Assembly (NCBI GenBank): GCA_014871385.1
Contig: CM026426.1
Span: forward strand, 59,806,084 to 59,870,083
Length of the DNA stretch: 64,000 nucleotides
Direction of reading: 5' to 3'
Origin: Ceratodon purpureus
Taxonomy: Eukaryota; Streptophyta; Bryopsida; Pseudoditrichales; Ditrichaceae
Positions 1 through 11,296 of the stretch are shown here, piece by piece. The translations under genes and the position numbers were made by a program. How positions within the stretch are numbered: position 1 is the first letter of the stretch; each line of letters begins with the position of its first letter. Under the pieces are notes generated by a model. It was not told the DNA's origin. It was given only the letters and a program-made list of their open reading frames with translations, and did no database searches.

Positions 1-852
1 TGTGTCTTTGCGGGGAAGACGTCCAAGGCTCCTGACGAGACCCAGAAGCGGCACGAGACATCAATAGAAGCCATGGTTTGCAGAATTGACCATCCCGGCG
101 TTATTAAGTTTTTTGCGGTCAATGACTGGACGATGGAAGCCTACACGCTTTGGTGGAATGGGGATTGCCTGCAGAATTTTCTGCACAAGTTCAATTCAAA
201 TATCGGTGAGGGTACTCAGAACCGTAACATCCACAAGCAGATCGATATGCCCATGGAAACACGTGACCGTGTTAAGGCCTTCCGCACCCATAGGGCCAAG
301 CTAGCTTGGGCACTCATCTGTATTATGGACCGGGTGCATAAGGGGTATTTGCAGCATAATGACATCTCCCCGGGAAATGTCTTGCTTCACTTCCCAGAGG
401 ATAAAGTGAGCGAGGTTTACATTGGAGTATGCGACTGGGACCTTGCAAGTCGAGTGTGTGAGACAACTCCTTCAAGGTACGGTTACCCAAGTGATGAGGC
501 GCGTACGGAAGCCTTCAAGGAACGTGGTAGTTTTGTGGCTCCGGAGTTGTGGTACACTTATGGTAAGCGAAATTCGGAGACCTCTTATGAAACTGTAAGG
601 AGGAGACATCTATATACGCAGGCTGCCGATGCGTACTCGGTTGGAGTGGTAGCAAATAAGATTTGGGATAACGAGGACGACTTCGACCTTTTCAAGGATA
701 CAGCGGGGAAGGCTAGATTTGCGGTGGCGTTGAAGGAGCTCACAGATCCCGATCCCAAGAGCCGCTCCACCTTGCGTTTGGTCCACGCTACTCTAACAGC
801 CCCTCCCTACAATTTCCAAATCCCAGAGTGTTGTTATCGCAAACATATTTAG
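1..852 (+). CDS. Protein-kinase-like domain protein, 5' truncated by the window edge
   Basis: The frame is open from base 1, so the N-terminal lobe is only partly present; the first in-window ATG at 73 is probably internal. The C-lobe is recognisable. A catalytic loop of the form HND..PGN lies near 358-381. The metal-binding motif is DWD instead of DFG (about 436-444). An APE-like motif (VAPELWY) lies near 535-555. The TAG at 850-852 ends the frame. The HxD aspartate and the downstream Asn are kept, so activity is possible, but the lysine of the N-lobe cannot be assigned. I recall similar kinase-like domains as a large family in mosses; that is recollection, not a search. No neighbour suggests a pathway. 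The protein could equally be a pseudokinase or part of a repeated transposon-borne gene family. Confidence 0.7.
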   Translation, partial: CVFAGKTSKAPDETQKRHETSIEAMVCRIDHPGVIKFFAVNDWTMEAYTLWWNGDCLQNFLHKFNSNIGEGTQNRNIHKQIDMPMETRDRVKAFRTHRAKLAWALICIMDRVHKGYLQHNDISPGNVLLHFPEDKVSEVYIGVCDWDLASRVCETTPSRYGYPSDEARTEAFKERGSFVAPELWYTYGKRNSETSYETVRRRHLYTQAADAYSVGVVANKIWDNEDDFDLFKDTAGKARFAVALKELTDPDPKSRSTLRLVHATLTAPPYNFQIPECCYRKHI

Positions 853-1523
853 AAGTAGGCAAGTAGTGACAACAATGTGATATTCTCAGTTCTCCATAAG
901 AGGGGACATTTTTTGTAAGTGGTTTACTGCCACAATTTTGCAAAACTTTTCAATAAACATTGCACTTCCCAATTGCCCTCTTCTGAAATACATGCCCTCT
1001 CTTGTCATTTATGATTTTGCCCGATGTCGCTCTTTCCCTACTAACCTGCAGCGCTCGCGCCCGACCGCCGGCGCCCGATGCAGCGCACTCGCCCAAATGC
1101 ACGCGCCCGATCCAGGCTCGCGCCCACATGACCGCGCCCGATAAGTGTGCTCGCGACCGTCAACTGGATCGCGCCCGCAGCGACGCTCGCGCCCGTTCGC
1201 AGGCGCACGCGCGCGGCCGGAACGACGCACGCGCCCTCGCTCTCGCGCACTCCAGCGCGCGCCCGTGACATCGCGTTCGCGCGGACGCTCGCGCCCGTCG
1301 TCCTGCTCGCGCCCACCCGCTCGCGCCCGTAATCGCGCTCGCGCCCGCACTAATTCAGCGCTAGGTAAATTCGTTTCACCCTTACCGTGAGTCAACTGGT
1401 CAACGCCCTTATGTGACGGACACGGGGGTCTGTCTTGTCACCATGACGGACTAACGGACTAACGGACGGTCGGTCCATTATGACAACCATGGTCCTTCCG
1501 TGTTGCGCGAGACCTTTTTGCAG
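853..1523. repeat. GC-rich degenerate array (about 1045-1345) and TCCG/CGGA-rich tract
   Basis: From about 1045 to 1345 the sequence is a degenerate array around the unit CGCTCGCGCCCG, far richer in GC than the flanks. It creates long open frames on both strands that are low-complexity artefacts rich in Arg, Ala and Pro. It is followed at about 1415-1480 by short repeats of ACGGACTA and GGTCGGTCC. The same two-part arrangement recurs at 4518-4810. The 850-1040 part holds the 3' flank of the kinase-like gene, and I see nothing else in it. Confidence 0.75.
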
Positions 1524-1903
1524 GTTACTTCTTAGCGCTTCGACCCTGCGATGAAGACGATCGTCCTTTCTGGCTTGCGAGGGCCTTGACTGACCCTAAT
1601 TCGAACCCTGACCTCCCAAACACGCTCCAAGTAGAGTTCTACCGCCCAATTTCCCGAGATGAAAATGTTTTGAAATTCTATACCGGCTGGGATGTGGATG
1701 GGAGACTTCCTTGGACAGTTGAGAAGGATGCACCCGAGTCGTGGCAGAGTACTGATGCAGTCATAACAGCTTGGAAATCCAAAGTTAAAAAAACTGTCAA
1801 CGAGCGGGGCGTGGGCAAGGATCCAACGCTGAAGATCCCACTGAAACAACTGGACATTATAAAGGCCTCCTTGGAGAGATTTGTGTCTCCGGATTCTGAA
1901 TAA
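1524..1903 (+). CDS. Unrecognised coding exon with a WLARAL-type opening
   Basis: A polypyrimidine tract and CAG at 1514-1523 look like a splice acceptor. From there a frame runs to the TAA at 1901-1903, giving about 125 residues. The sequence is balanced and protein-like. It opens with a basic/acidic stretch (RPCDEDDRPFWLARAL), a pattern reminiscent of chromatin-reader folds such as BAH or Tudor, then has W, Y and basic positions and ends in a short helix. No start codon in this exon is convincing, so it is probably the last exon of a spliced gene whose other exons I cannot place in the GC-rich DNA upstream. I do not recognise the family. The link to the kinase-like gene upstream and the RING gene downstream is only proximity and shared strand. 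Confidence 0.45.
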
Positions 1904-2746
1904 ACATGTAGCTTTGAAGTTGGTGGTCTTGAAGTTCTGAATTTAGTGAGATCGCTTATATTCGTTTGAAGACGACTGAACTGAATTTCGTTTGTCCCTT
2001 CATCCAACATTATGTTTTCTAGACAAAGGTAGATGTTTAGCTCGAGTCGACCTAATCAGTTATAGCGTATTAGTTCTAGCGTATTTATGTTTTGAATACT
2101 AGCAAATTACATATATTTTGTTGGAGGTAACACTACTTAAGTGTTTAAGTCCATTCCTTATTTATCATGTGTACCACATTATAGGCAGTAGTTTAGGTCG
2201 AGGCGACCTAAACTGCATTTGGCGTTGAAGTTCTTAGTTTGGATTTCTGAAGTAGAGCCGATAACATACATCTGTTGGCATGGGACTATACTGAAGTCCG
2301 TATGTTCTTTGATTGCATATAATACTCTGGAAACTATAGGCAGCTATGTTGGTCAAACAACTTGATTGTTTGTACAGGTTTGAAAGAGCCTGTCACGGAT
2401 TCGACATTTAAGGAGTGTCGACCTAATTTGTATTTCCACACATATATATAATATAAGTTTGCCCAGCATATCCGTTGTGTCCATTTCTTGTTATTTGCAT
2501 GATGTTCATTTAGGGTGGTTCGACCTACCTTGTACTTTTTCATATATTTCTAGTAAACCATCCAGTTCTTTCATTTCCCATTACTACTGTGTGATCATCT
2601 CTCAAATTAATGGAAATTGCTTATATGCTTTTTCTTGCCAAGTATGAGACCATTGTGCCCATTTTAGCGCGGCCTGACCTAATGCATTATTTTGGAAGAT
2701 GATAAATCTCCCAAAATAACGAATATGGTGTTGAACTGAACCTACG

Positions 2747-4258
2747 ATGGTTCTTGGCATGCCAGTTATAGTTAGAAATGACCAGTCTAACCAAACCGAG
2801 GAGGTCGGGGAGTTGCAATTAAAGGTTATAGAAAAGGATGGTTTCATTGCAGAGTTAAAAGAGACCATCCAAAAACTACGATTGGAATGAGCAGGAAAAG
2901 ATGCAGTAATATCAGATTTGCGCAATCAATTGCAAGAACGAGAAAGACCTCAGTCTTCTCAAGCCAATGATATACCTGTAGTTCAAGATCCAATGTTGGT
3001 GGATGAATCTTACATCAACAACAAAGTTGATGTTGCAACGGCCGATGTGTTGAAGAATATTTCCACACCAGCAAAACAACGACGGGTTGGAGTGATATTG
3101 CCTCCACTAGCCCCATACGCGCGACCTTTTGTGGACATTGATGGACCATTAAGTCAAGATTCCTTGTCATTTCCACCCAATGCTCAAACGGAAGAAGTAG
3201 AGACATTAATGAGAGCCAATGATGAATTGCGGCTCCTTGTTTCGATGTTCGCTAAATCATACTACGAGTGGAAAGTGGCAACCATTCTCAACGTTGATCG
3301 CGGCCGCCAAATCGCATTAGAGTTCAAGAAGATCAACGAATCGTACTTGCAACACAAGTTGGATTTTGATGTGAAGAACGCAACTTTGTGCCATGATCTT
3401 CAAATGAAGGAAGGAGTTTAAAGCAGAAAGCTTTGGCCAAATCCTCAACCGTGGGTGTTGGATGGTTCGAAACAATGTATGGTGTGTCTAAATCCATTTG
3501 GTCCGGAGGGTGGATGGGCAGTTGGATCATGTACCCACATGTTCCATCCAATGTGTTTAATTAACATATTTTTGGTTAGGAGATTTTGCCAGATGTGCAA
3601 ATCCCTGTTCCATGAACGCTTGTACGAGGTTTTTGGACTCACTCCATACATGCCACCAAGCCATGAGAGAAATCCCGAAAACACACCGGGTGAAGAGTAC
3701 CGCAATATGTGGGGGGAAGATTTGATTTGGAGTTGGCGGGTCCAGACTCACTCGGTCTTCAAGAGCAATGTAAGTGACGAGTTGGGGTGGGAGAATGACG
3801 ACAAGCAGATTGTGAGGGTGGCAAAGAAGATAATTGGATCAGCGAAGGAGGACCAAGAAAAACAAAATATTTTCTATCAGACTTTGAATGGATACTGGGA
3901 TGCGAAGCATAAGAAGTTCCAACTTGGTACGCACCTACAAGGCCTCATATGGAACAAGGAGGGGAACTTGATTATAGACAATGAAGGTCACGCCACTCTG
4001 ACCGCCCGAGAGGCAGTCCAAATGTCTCTTTCGGAGTGGAAGTATCTTTTCAGAAATGAAGCTGTTGACTTTCTTCTGGAGGAACACTCTCCACAGACAT
4101 TGCGTACATTGGCACAATTGAGGAACTCGCAAATCTTGCGTTCTCTCAGTGAAATCGATGGCCCATTTTGGCGGACACGGACGAGAGCCAGGCGCACCTT
4201 GACGCTGGACGATGGAGCGGGACCAAGTGGCACGGCGGGAGTAGATGCAGATGACTAG
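2747..4258 (+). pseudogene. Coiled-coil plus RING-like zinc-finger protein with two in-frame stops
   Basis: One reading frame runs from an ATG at 2747 to the TAG at 4256-4258, about 503 codons. It is broken by TGA at 2888-2890 and TAA at 3419-3421; protein-like sequence continues on both sides of each. The N-terminal 220 residues are a charged helix-forming, coiled-coil-like region. At about 3475-3600 there is a RING-like finger: CMVC, then C-T-H, then H-P-M-C, a spacer and CQMC. A basic and acidic C-terminal tail follows. RING proteins of this shape usually act as E3 ubiquitin ligases, but the spacing is unusual and no partner is visible. The family seems to be one I have seen in bryophyte genomes. 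The two stops make this copy probably non-functional unless an unseen intron removes them. Confidence 0.6.
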
Positions 4259-4517
4259 TAATAGTTACAACTTAGTATTAAGAGTCTAGTTTTTGTATAC
4301 TACAGTTTTTGTAACATTTTGGTTTGAAATGGTTATGAAATGCTTTTACTTATATAAATGTATACAACATTGCAAAGTCCATGTATTTCGGCTCACGAGT
4401 ATCTCATTTTTCCTATGCTGAATTTACACAGTTGTCATTGCGCTTAGCCCCAATATATTATTCTAATGGAAATGTTAGTTTTTTTTTTGCATTGTCGAAA
4501 ATTTACTATATCTACAA

Positions 4518-4830
4518 AATGGGCCGCACCCCAGACCCGCTCGCGCCCCCCTCAAACCTGCTTGCGCGCCCCACCCGCCCACGCCCCCCCTTAACCCGCT
4601 CGCGCCCCCCCTAGACACGTTGGCGCCCCTTTTCCATATGTGGAATTCCCCGTCAGCGTTCGTTGTCCATGTCATCAATATGTTTCCCCTATAGGTAAGT
4701 TGTAAAAAAAAAAAACTAACCCAGTAATTTTCCTCCTCCCCTCAATGTCCGATTTCCACCCCGGACCGACCGGTCCGTCCGTCCATCCGTCCGTCCGTGT
4801 CCGGAAATTTTGCCTATGTCTGTCCGTTAA
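4518..4830. repeat. Second GC-rich array and TCCG microsatellite
   Basis: At 4518-4632 the unit CCCGCTCGCGCCCCCC and variants recur several times, clearly related to the array at 1045-1345. A tract of repeated CCGTCCGT follows at about 4764-4803. Together with the first array, it brackets the exon at 1524 and the coiled-coil/RING gene. Confidence 0.7.
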
Positions 4831-7190
4831 GACAACCCTGGAGCCAGAGGATGAAAATTCTCAAATGAATTGTTTTAATTCAATTGGATTGATTAAACTT
4901 AATTGATTCTACAACCTATATATCTCAATTGAACACTCCCTCTTTGAGGTTAATAACAATTTTTTTTTTCCATTTCTCTTAATTAAGCATTCGGTGCAGA
5001 AGTTTTGGACAGAGCAAGACTTAATATTCAGTTTTACCTTGCTTTTGTTTGAAATTGTGCTAATGTAATTTAACCACTTTGCTCAATATTTGTAGGAGAA
5101 TCTAAACAGCTTGGAATTCAAGCTAAATCATGAAGAATGGGTGACAACTGCTAAGCTTGAGCTAGGATCTGCTACAACTGCATGAGCGAAAGCTGCACTT
5201 GAAACTAGTTCTTATCTGGTGCCTATACTATAGAGAGTCAATGATCTTCTCAAGGTAACATTTGGTTGCAGAAGTCGATATAAGACTCTTTCTTCGCAAG
5301 TTAGTCAAAGTCAATATAAGACTCCTCCTTCGCAAGCTAGTAAGGACTTAGGAGAAAGTTAGTTTGCATGTTTAATAGTTCCGGAACCAGAGTTTTGTTT
5401 CTGGAGACATTGGAATATAATATGACATGTTGGAATATAATATAGACCCCTTGTTGGACCTATAGAAACTGCACTACTGTCAGCCAGATGGCACTATTGG
5501 TGCTACCATCAAAAGTGCACGGTTTCCATCAAATAATTTAGCACGTGCTAAACTCAAAGCCCCTTTGAGACTATAAATTTCTCCTAATGAATTTTTTAAA
5601 CAATTTTGTATTTATAATTTGTTTATATAATTTGTATTGTGTAATTTCTATCTTGTGATGTTCTACTTCTAATTCTTTAAACACAAATCTATTGCTTTGC
5701 TTCAATTGACCATACTACATGATTTTGCCCCTATTTGATGTTGGCTTGGTGCACTTTTTTCTTTACGTGTTTATACTCATACTCTTACCTTAGACCTTCA
5801 TAATTCTCATAATTAGAAATGAATGTAAAGATTAGGGACTAAACAAGAAAATAATGTAAAACGTATGGACCAAGCTAAAGTGCTTGTTCCATAGCAAGAA
5901 ATGATACAATGACATATGGATCTCAAGGTGAAAGTCCACGTCAAACAAAGAAACACTGATTTTTTTTATTTTCTTAGATTCGTTTTTACTTTTGCACATA
6001 TATTTTTGAATATTAATAGTCACTCTTAATTAAATCTTGTCACTTAAATTATTTACAGTTGATAAAATAATAGAATTTTTCCATCATTTTGAAATAAATC
6101 CAACATGATACTGTAGTGGGCTTTTAGATCAACATAGAAGAGTCCAAAATTGTATAGAATATGTAGAATTCCATGCATTGCATACATTTTTTCAAAAAAC
6201 AAACATATTTGTTGGGAGTTGGATGAACTTGCTAATCTATTACAATAACTAAGAACATGGTCTTCTTTGAGATTTTCAACCAAATTCAAACCTGCTAATT
6301 CAAAAATCTCAGTCCAACTGATCACAAATAAATCTAAAGGAACTGTCAAACTGAGAACAGTAAAACAAATCAAAATTAAAATTCTACAAAGTGTATTCTT
6401 GCAGTTCAGCAGCAGGTTTCGTACCCACCTCTCCAGCGCGCCCGAAGATGGCTCTAAGAGCAGCCCTCGCGGTCAACAAGCCCATCACCATGACTTCAGC
6501 ATGTTATCATGGCGCTCCCATCTGATGGGATCTCACGGAGCGTTCCCAATGTTAGGAGCGTAGGCGCTCCCTTAAGGTCCCATAAAAATGTCGGAGTTCC
6601 ACTCTTAAGGGATTTGGAAATTAACGGAATAAGAGTACTGGGGTATTCCAAATTAATGTAGTAGTTGTAGAATAACTTCATCACAAATTCCTCCAATTCT
6701 TTTACCTCTCGATCAAATTTCCAAAGATGGAAAAAGGGATGAATTCCCCAATTAAACAATTTACATTTAATGTTTACGAATTAAAAGGAATTCTGCTGAT
6801 ATCAAGTTGGTGAATCAGCAAATGTGAAGATGATACGGTGTTAATAATAGAGAATGGAAAAAAATCCAAACATAAGAAGGATACCGAATCATTGGAATCT
6901 ATGATTTTTTTTGTCCCTAACTGTGTGTTCAAATGGTAAGCTTTAGAAACAAGGAAATCAAATTATTGTCTAATGTTTGAAGATAATAAAATGTAAATAA
7001 CAGGATGATATATCAAAGTCAAAATAAAAATTGCAAAGCCGAAAGTAACATAAAATACTCCCCCTTCTCATGTCGCAGCCATAAAAGTTTAAATGATCAG
7101 CTTTACAAATTGAATTATAAATTATAAATTCATAATTCTAAAAAAATAAAAAAATAATGTAAAATTAATTAGGCCGAATTATAAATTCCA
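4831..7190. other. AT-rich non-coding stretch
   Basis: I find no convincing exon in about 2.3 kb. Short open frames here are AT-rich and have no recognisable motif. A short GC-richer patch at about 6420-6570 has GGCGCTCCC and its partial inverse nearby, possibly a remnant of a small element. Confidence 0.5.
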
Positions 7191-7445
7191 AAGAAATATA
7201 AAATAAAATAAAAGATAAAGCTACGAAAGCAAATTGAGTTCAAGACAAGGATATATTAAAAAAAAATTAAATAACTAAAGTGCACAAAAACATGAAATAA
7301 TGATATAAAATTTGAAATTCCAAATTAAGATGAAATAAAATAAAAGACCAAGCTAAAAAACGCAAATTTTGAGTTGCTGACTAGGATACATTAAAAAGAA
7401 ATTAAAAAAAAAATGTGAAGAACACAACATCATGAATTAATAAAA
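7190..7445. repeat. Diverged tandem duplication of about 130 bp
   Basis: The segment from about 7197 (AAATAAAATAAAAGA, then a stretch ending in a run of A with ATTAAA) recurs from about 7330 with the same order of landmarks: AAATAAAATAAAAGA, AGCTA, GCAAATT, GAGTT, GGATA, ATTAAAAA. The two copies differ at many positions, so the duplication is old. Confidence 0.5.
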
Positions 7446-7513
7446 CAACCTTGAACCAATACATAGTGGGCCTATTTGTAAATTAATCACAGATATTCAT
7501 AGCAATTACACTT

Positions 7514-7516
<3 letters not shown>

Positions 7517-7584
<68 letters not shown>
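7517..7584. repeat. (TA)n microsatellite
   Basis: A pure run of alternating T and A, 68 bp long, flanked by AT-rich DNA. Confidence 0.95.
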
Positions 7585-7586
<2 letters not shown>

Positions 7587-7639
7587 ATCCTTTTTGTCTC
7601 TCTACATTTATTTTTAATTTAGCATTTCTTCAAAAATTC

Positions 7640-8000
7640 CAGAAGCTCTAGGGGGGTCCATATAATTCATGTACATTCTCTAAAGCCCTGTAGACTCTCC
7701 AAATGCCCTACAGATTCCTTACAAACTCTATAGATTTCCCATAGAATCCTTATCCCAAACCCTGAAGATATCCTAAACTCTAAAGATACCTAGAATATTC
7801 TCTAAAACCCTACAGATTCTTGGCAGACCATACCCTAAATCCTGAAGAATCCTCAAAAGCCTAAAGATGCCTAGAATATTCTCTAAAATTCTTTTGCATT
7901 CCCTGAATACCTACAGATTCTCAAAATATTCTCTTTGATTATCCATGAGCTTCAGATTCTCAAAAGATTCCCTGAAAGTAGAAAGCATATTCCAACAAAA
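7640..8000. repeat. Degenerate short repeats around CTCTAAA..CCTACAGATTC
   Basis: Variants of the motif CTCTAAAACCCTACAGATTC recur at irregular 30-70 bp spacing, including two nearly identical CCTAGAATATTCTCTAAAA blocks at about 7789 and 7869. This looks like a decayed satellite or the flank of an old element; it has no coding content. Confidence 0.45.
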
Positions 8001-8317
8001 ATTTAAAATATTCCCTGAAATTGCTTGAGTGGTTCACTCAAATCGGCCTCAACTTCTTAATACAAATTAACAACTACATCCTCCATAATTCATTCACTTT
8101 ATAAAATAATCCTAGAAATTCATGAGGTATTGGTAGATCTTGTATTTAAAGCACCACACATGAATTAGAGGTGTAAATAATCATTTCATTCTTTCCCGCC
8201 CACCATCACTCCACTCCTTCCACCCACCACCACTCCACTCCTTCCCCATATCTTTCCTTCATCATTGCATTCCTTCCCATTCACTCCCCCCTTCTTTTTT
8301 CTATGTACTCTTCTTTA

Positions 8318-8761
8318 GGCCATCCCCAATCATCGTATGTCAAGTAGCCCCTCCAACGGCGCTTAGCGAGTCTATTTAGTGTAGCATGTCATCATAGCGT
8401 GTGAAACGCACCAATGGTTTAGCGCTGAGGGGGTCTCGGGTTGAAGTCCCGGTGCGGATGTGGTGGTTGTGGGTTGGCTATGCCAGACTTGGACTTCTCT
8501 ACGTGAGGGTCTGGTGGTGGACCCTTGTTGGCAGGGAGCTCCAGCCAATGCGCGGGCTGAGGCAAGCATTGATTAGTTTGCCGATTGTTTGGTGTGTCGA
8601 AATTATCTCCTGGCATATGGAGAAAATTTGACGTGACCGGGGCATGTTTGCAGAGTCGCGCTAGGTAGCGCGGGCGATGGAGAGACTATTGGGGCCTTTT
8701 TTTTTTAGCGTCTCGGTATATTGTGTTAGCGTGGCTGTATGGTGCCTGATTGGGGATGCTC
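8318..8761. mobile_element. MITE, PIF/Harbinger-type, 444 bp
   Basis: The left end reads GGCCATCCCCAATCA and the right end, reverse-complemented, reads GAGCATCCCCAATCA, so 13 of 15 terminal bases match. The element is flanked on both sides by TTA (8315-8317 and 8762-8764), the target-site duplication typical of PIF/Harbinger elements. The interior is GC-rich and has no transposase, so this is a non-autonomous MITE. Open frames inside it are not genes. Confidence 0.8.
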
Positions 8762-9416
8762 TTATTTGTTCTCTTCCAATTCATTATAATAATGATGGCA
8801 CATGCAAGCATTGTCACACCACACCCAACCAAAATTCCGGTTACATTCCTTTTAAGGAATTCTCACACCCCATTACTCTATAACATAATATAATGTTTTT
8901 TATAAAAATTTGATATTTTGGACATCTAATTATACACATCTAAAATATATTAAACCAAAAAATATTGCATACGACATGTTTGATTGTACCTTCTGGAGTA
9001 TGTAAAATATATTTCAAAATGGGAGTTTTAGTAATGTATGGTGTGAAACCTATTGGCTATTAATACTTTTTAAGGTTAAACTTGAATTTTATACATAAAT
9101 TTATACTTGTGGGCAAAATTTCATAGTTAAATATTTAATTTTACTTGTCCGGATCATTCCTTTTCAACTTTTTCAGAAACTGGGACAATATTCCTTTCCA
9201 TTCAAAAAAAGATTCATCTGGACAACAAAACCAATTCAAGTCAGTCAAAGTGAATTCTCTCATATACATGATAAGTATACCATCAACTTTTTACTACACT
9301 TCTCTCCAAAATATCTATGGTCAATAATTTATAAAATTTCAAATATAAGGGGTAGGGTAAAAAAGTAATGGGACAGTCCTTTTCGGTACCCGTACCAGAC
9401 CCACACCCACCACCTT

Positions 9417-9570
9417 CTTTCTAACTTCGGAGTCAAAATATCTTGAACTACTGCGCCGATTCATTGAGAGCTCCAAGAGAGGTGGAGAGACCTCACAGGA
9501 TTAGGGTTCCAAATGGTACAGAGTCTGTCCCCGCCTTATATACCCGGACACCCGGTTTAGAGATGGGCAT
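9417..9570 (+). repeat. Dispersed promoter-like repeat, copy 1
   Basis: The block runs from CTTTCTAACTTCGGAGTC through GAGAGGTGGAGAGACCTCA and TTCCAAATGGT to CTTATATACCCGGACACCC. It is closely related, in inverted orientation, to 19603-19757 and more distantly, in the same orientation, to 20351-20487. The TATATA near the end and the fixed landmarks suggest an LTR or other element promoter. No matching internal region was found beside it. Confidence 0.6.
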
Positions 9571-11296
9571 AAATCAATAGATAAAGGACCAGACCAGGAG
9601 AATAAGGTTAATACATCTGGGTGCACACTGATACAATGTGTAACGGCGATGGGTTGTAGCAGCAAAAACTGCCATCTATTTGCGGATATCCTCGACTAGT
9701 TAGTAGAGGCCATTAATCTTGAGAACATCGTAATGATTCTGCCTGTCAAGATATATACATCGAGTGCATAAAACTACGTCGATCTACTACATATAATGTA
9801 TCGAACCAAAGGCTCAACAGCGAAATTCTTGAAAAGAATCCACCAGAATCCCAAAACAAATCTAGAATTAACATATTCATTCATCTTTCTAACAAAAATA
9901 CTATCCAAGTTGGGTTGTCATTGACTGAGACGCGCTTTCTTATATACTACAAATCACTCCTCATTCTCAGCAGCGTAACACCCTACAGGAAATTTTTCTT
10001 AATGATTCAAGCGACCTCCCGTCGCGGAATCTCCCTGTAGCGAACCCTAGCGGGTTTTTTCGGCAATATTCCCGCCTCGTCAAAAAACCCGCTAGGCCAA
10101 AAAACCCGGGCAGCAAAATATTTTTTGAAATATTTTTTGGAATTTTTTTTCTAAAGATGACGAAAAAGTACTTTAAGCTTTGAGCTTAAAAATTTCCTCG
10201 AAGGTACAATATATTCTACTTTATTCTGTACAATTTTATTTTGAGGTACAAGTAGTTTACAGAAAATGATAATTCAATGTCAAAAGACAATTCAGTAAAA
10301 AACTCAAGTATTTCAACTTTAGCTGAAAATCACTTGGTTCAAAATTTGATTAAAAATTCCACATGATTGTCTGTAGGGAAATTCACAATTTACAGGGGGT
10401 CATTTACAAGTTTTTCCAAATGATGAAATCTATGTGAAAAACTACTTCTTTGATCTACATCTACTACTGCGAAAGTTACTTTACTGCGAACTACTTCTCA
10501 GAAAGCTACGTCTTCTGCGAACTAACAACCGAAGCCGAAGCTGGAACTGCAACTGTGCTCTCAACCTGAAACAATGAAAACAACAATCAAGTTGTAAGAT
10601 TACAATATACAATAAAAAACAAAGAGAGTAACTTAAAGATTGCATAATACAATAAAAAATATAAGACACATTTGAAAATAGTAAAGTACCTTGGAAAGTT
10701 TAGAAATGAACAATGCCACAAAGTTAGAATCAAAAGATCCATTAAAACTATAAAAGTTGCACCCCGATGCCGAGCCAAAGACGAAACCACCTGCATGTGA
10801 AGGAGAAACATGTTTTACAAGAAACTAAGTTTGTATTTTATTATAAGGGCAACATAAACACAGTTGTATCAAAATGAACATTTAAAAACTCAATAAAAAA
10901 ACTACCTCTTCAGTTTTCTTTGGGATCATGAATCCAGCCTTACGTTTGCAGATTCCAGCTTCAACCTGCATTACAAGGCAAATGTCAAAACATATAATCT
11001 AGGATGAATAGATAATTGCTAAAATGAAAACTAAAAACAAAGTAGAAAAAAACCACATTCAGACACTCACATTTGGCGCTACACCTTCATGGAGACCAGT
11101 CTAAACTCCATCTTCAACCTTCAAGGCATTTTCAACCTTCACGGTGTTCTCAATTCTCACGGTATTCTCAACCTTCACAACACCACGTTCCTACATCCAA
11201 CAATATGATACATTAGAAACTAAAATTAGAAACTGAGTTATAAATCCAATTTTGAAGAAACTGTGAAACATAAACTCAAGAATAGTTAACTACAAA
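9571..11296. other. 3' flank of the recombinase gene with a perfect 15-bp inverted repeat
   Basis: I see no convincing exon here. At 10046-10060 the sequence CCTAGCGGGTTTTTT is perfectly inverted at 10082-10096, with a 21-bp loop. The region 10480-11290 contains short motifs such as CAACCTTCA repeats (11115-11180) but no clear coding exon. The end of a mobile element carrying the recombinase gene could lie here but cannot be placed. Confidence 0.5.

Noticed and set aside
1009..1395. Open frames of 60-128 codons on both strands rich in Arg, Ala and Pro
   Set aside because: They arise from the GC-rich degenerate array, occur in several frames on both strands at once and have no motif.
8401..8631. 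Open frames inside the MITE
   Set aside because: They overlap on both strands, lie wholly within a non-autonomous element and have no transposase motif.
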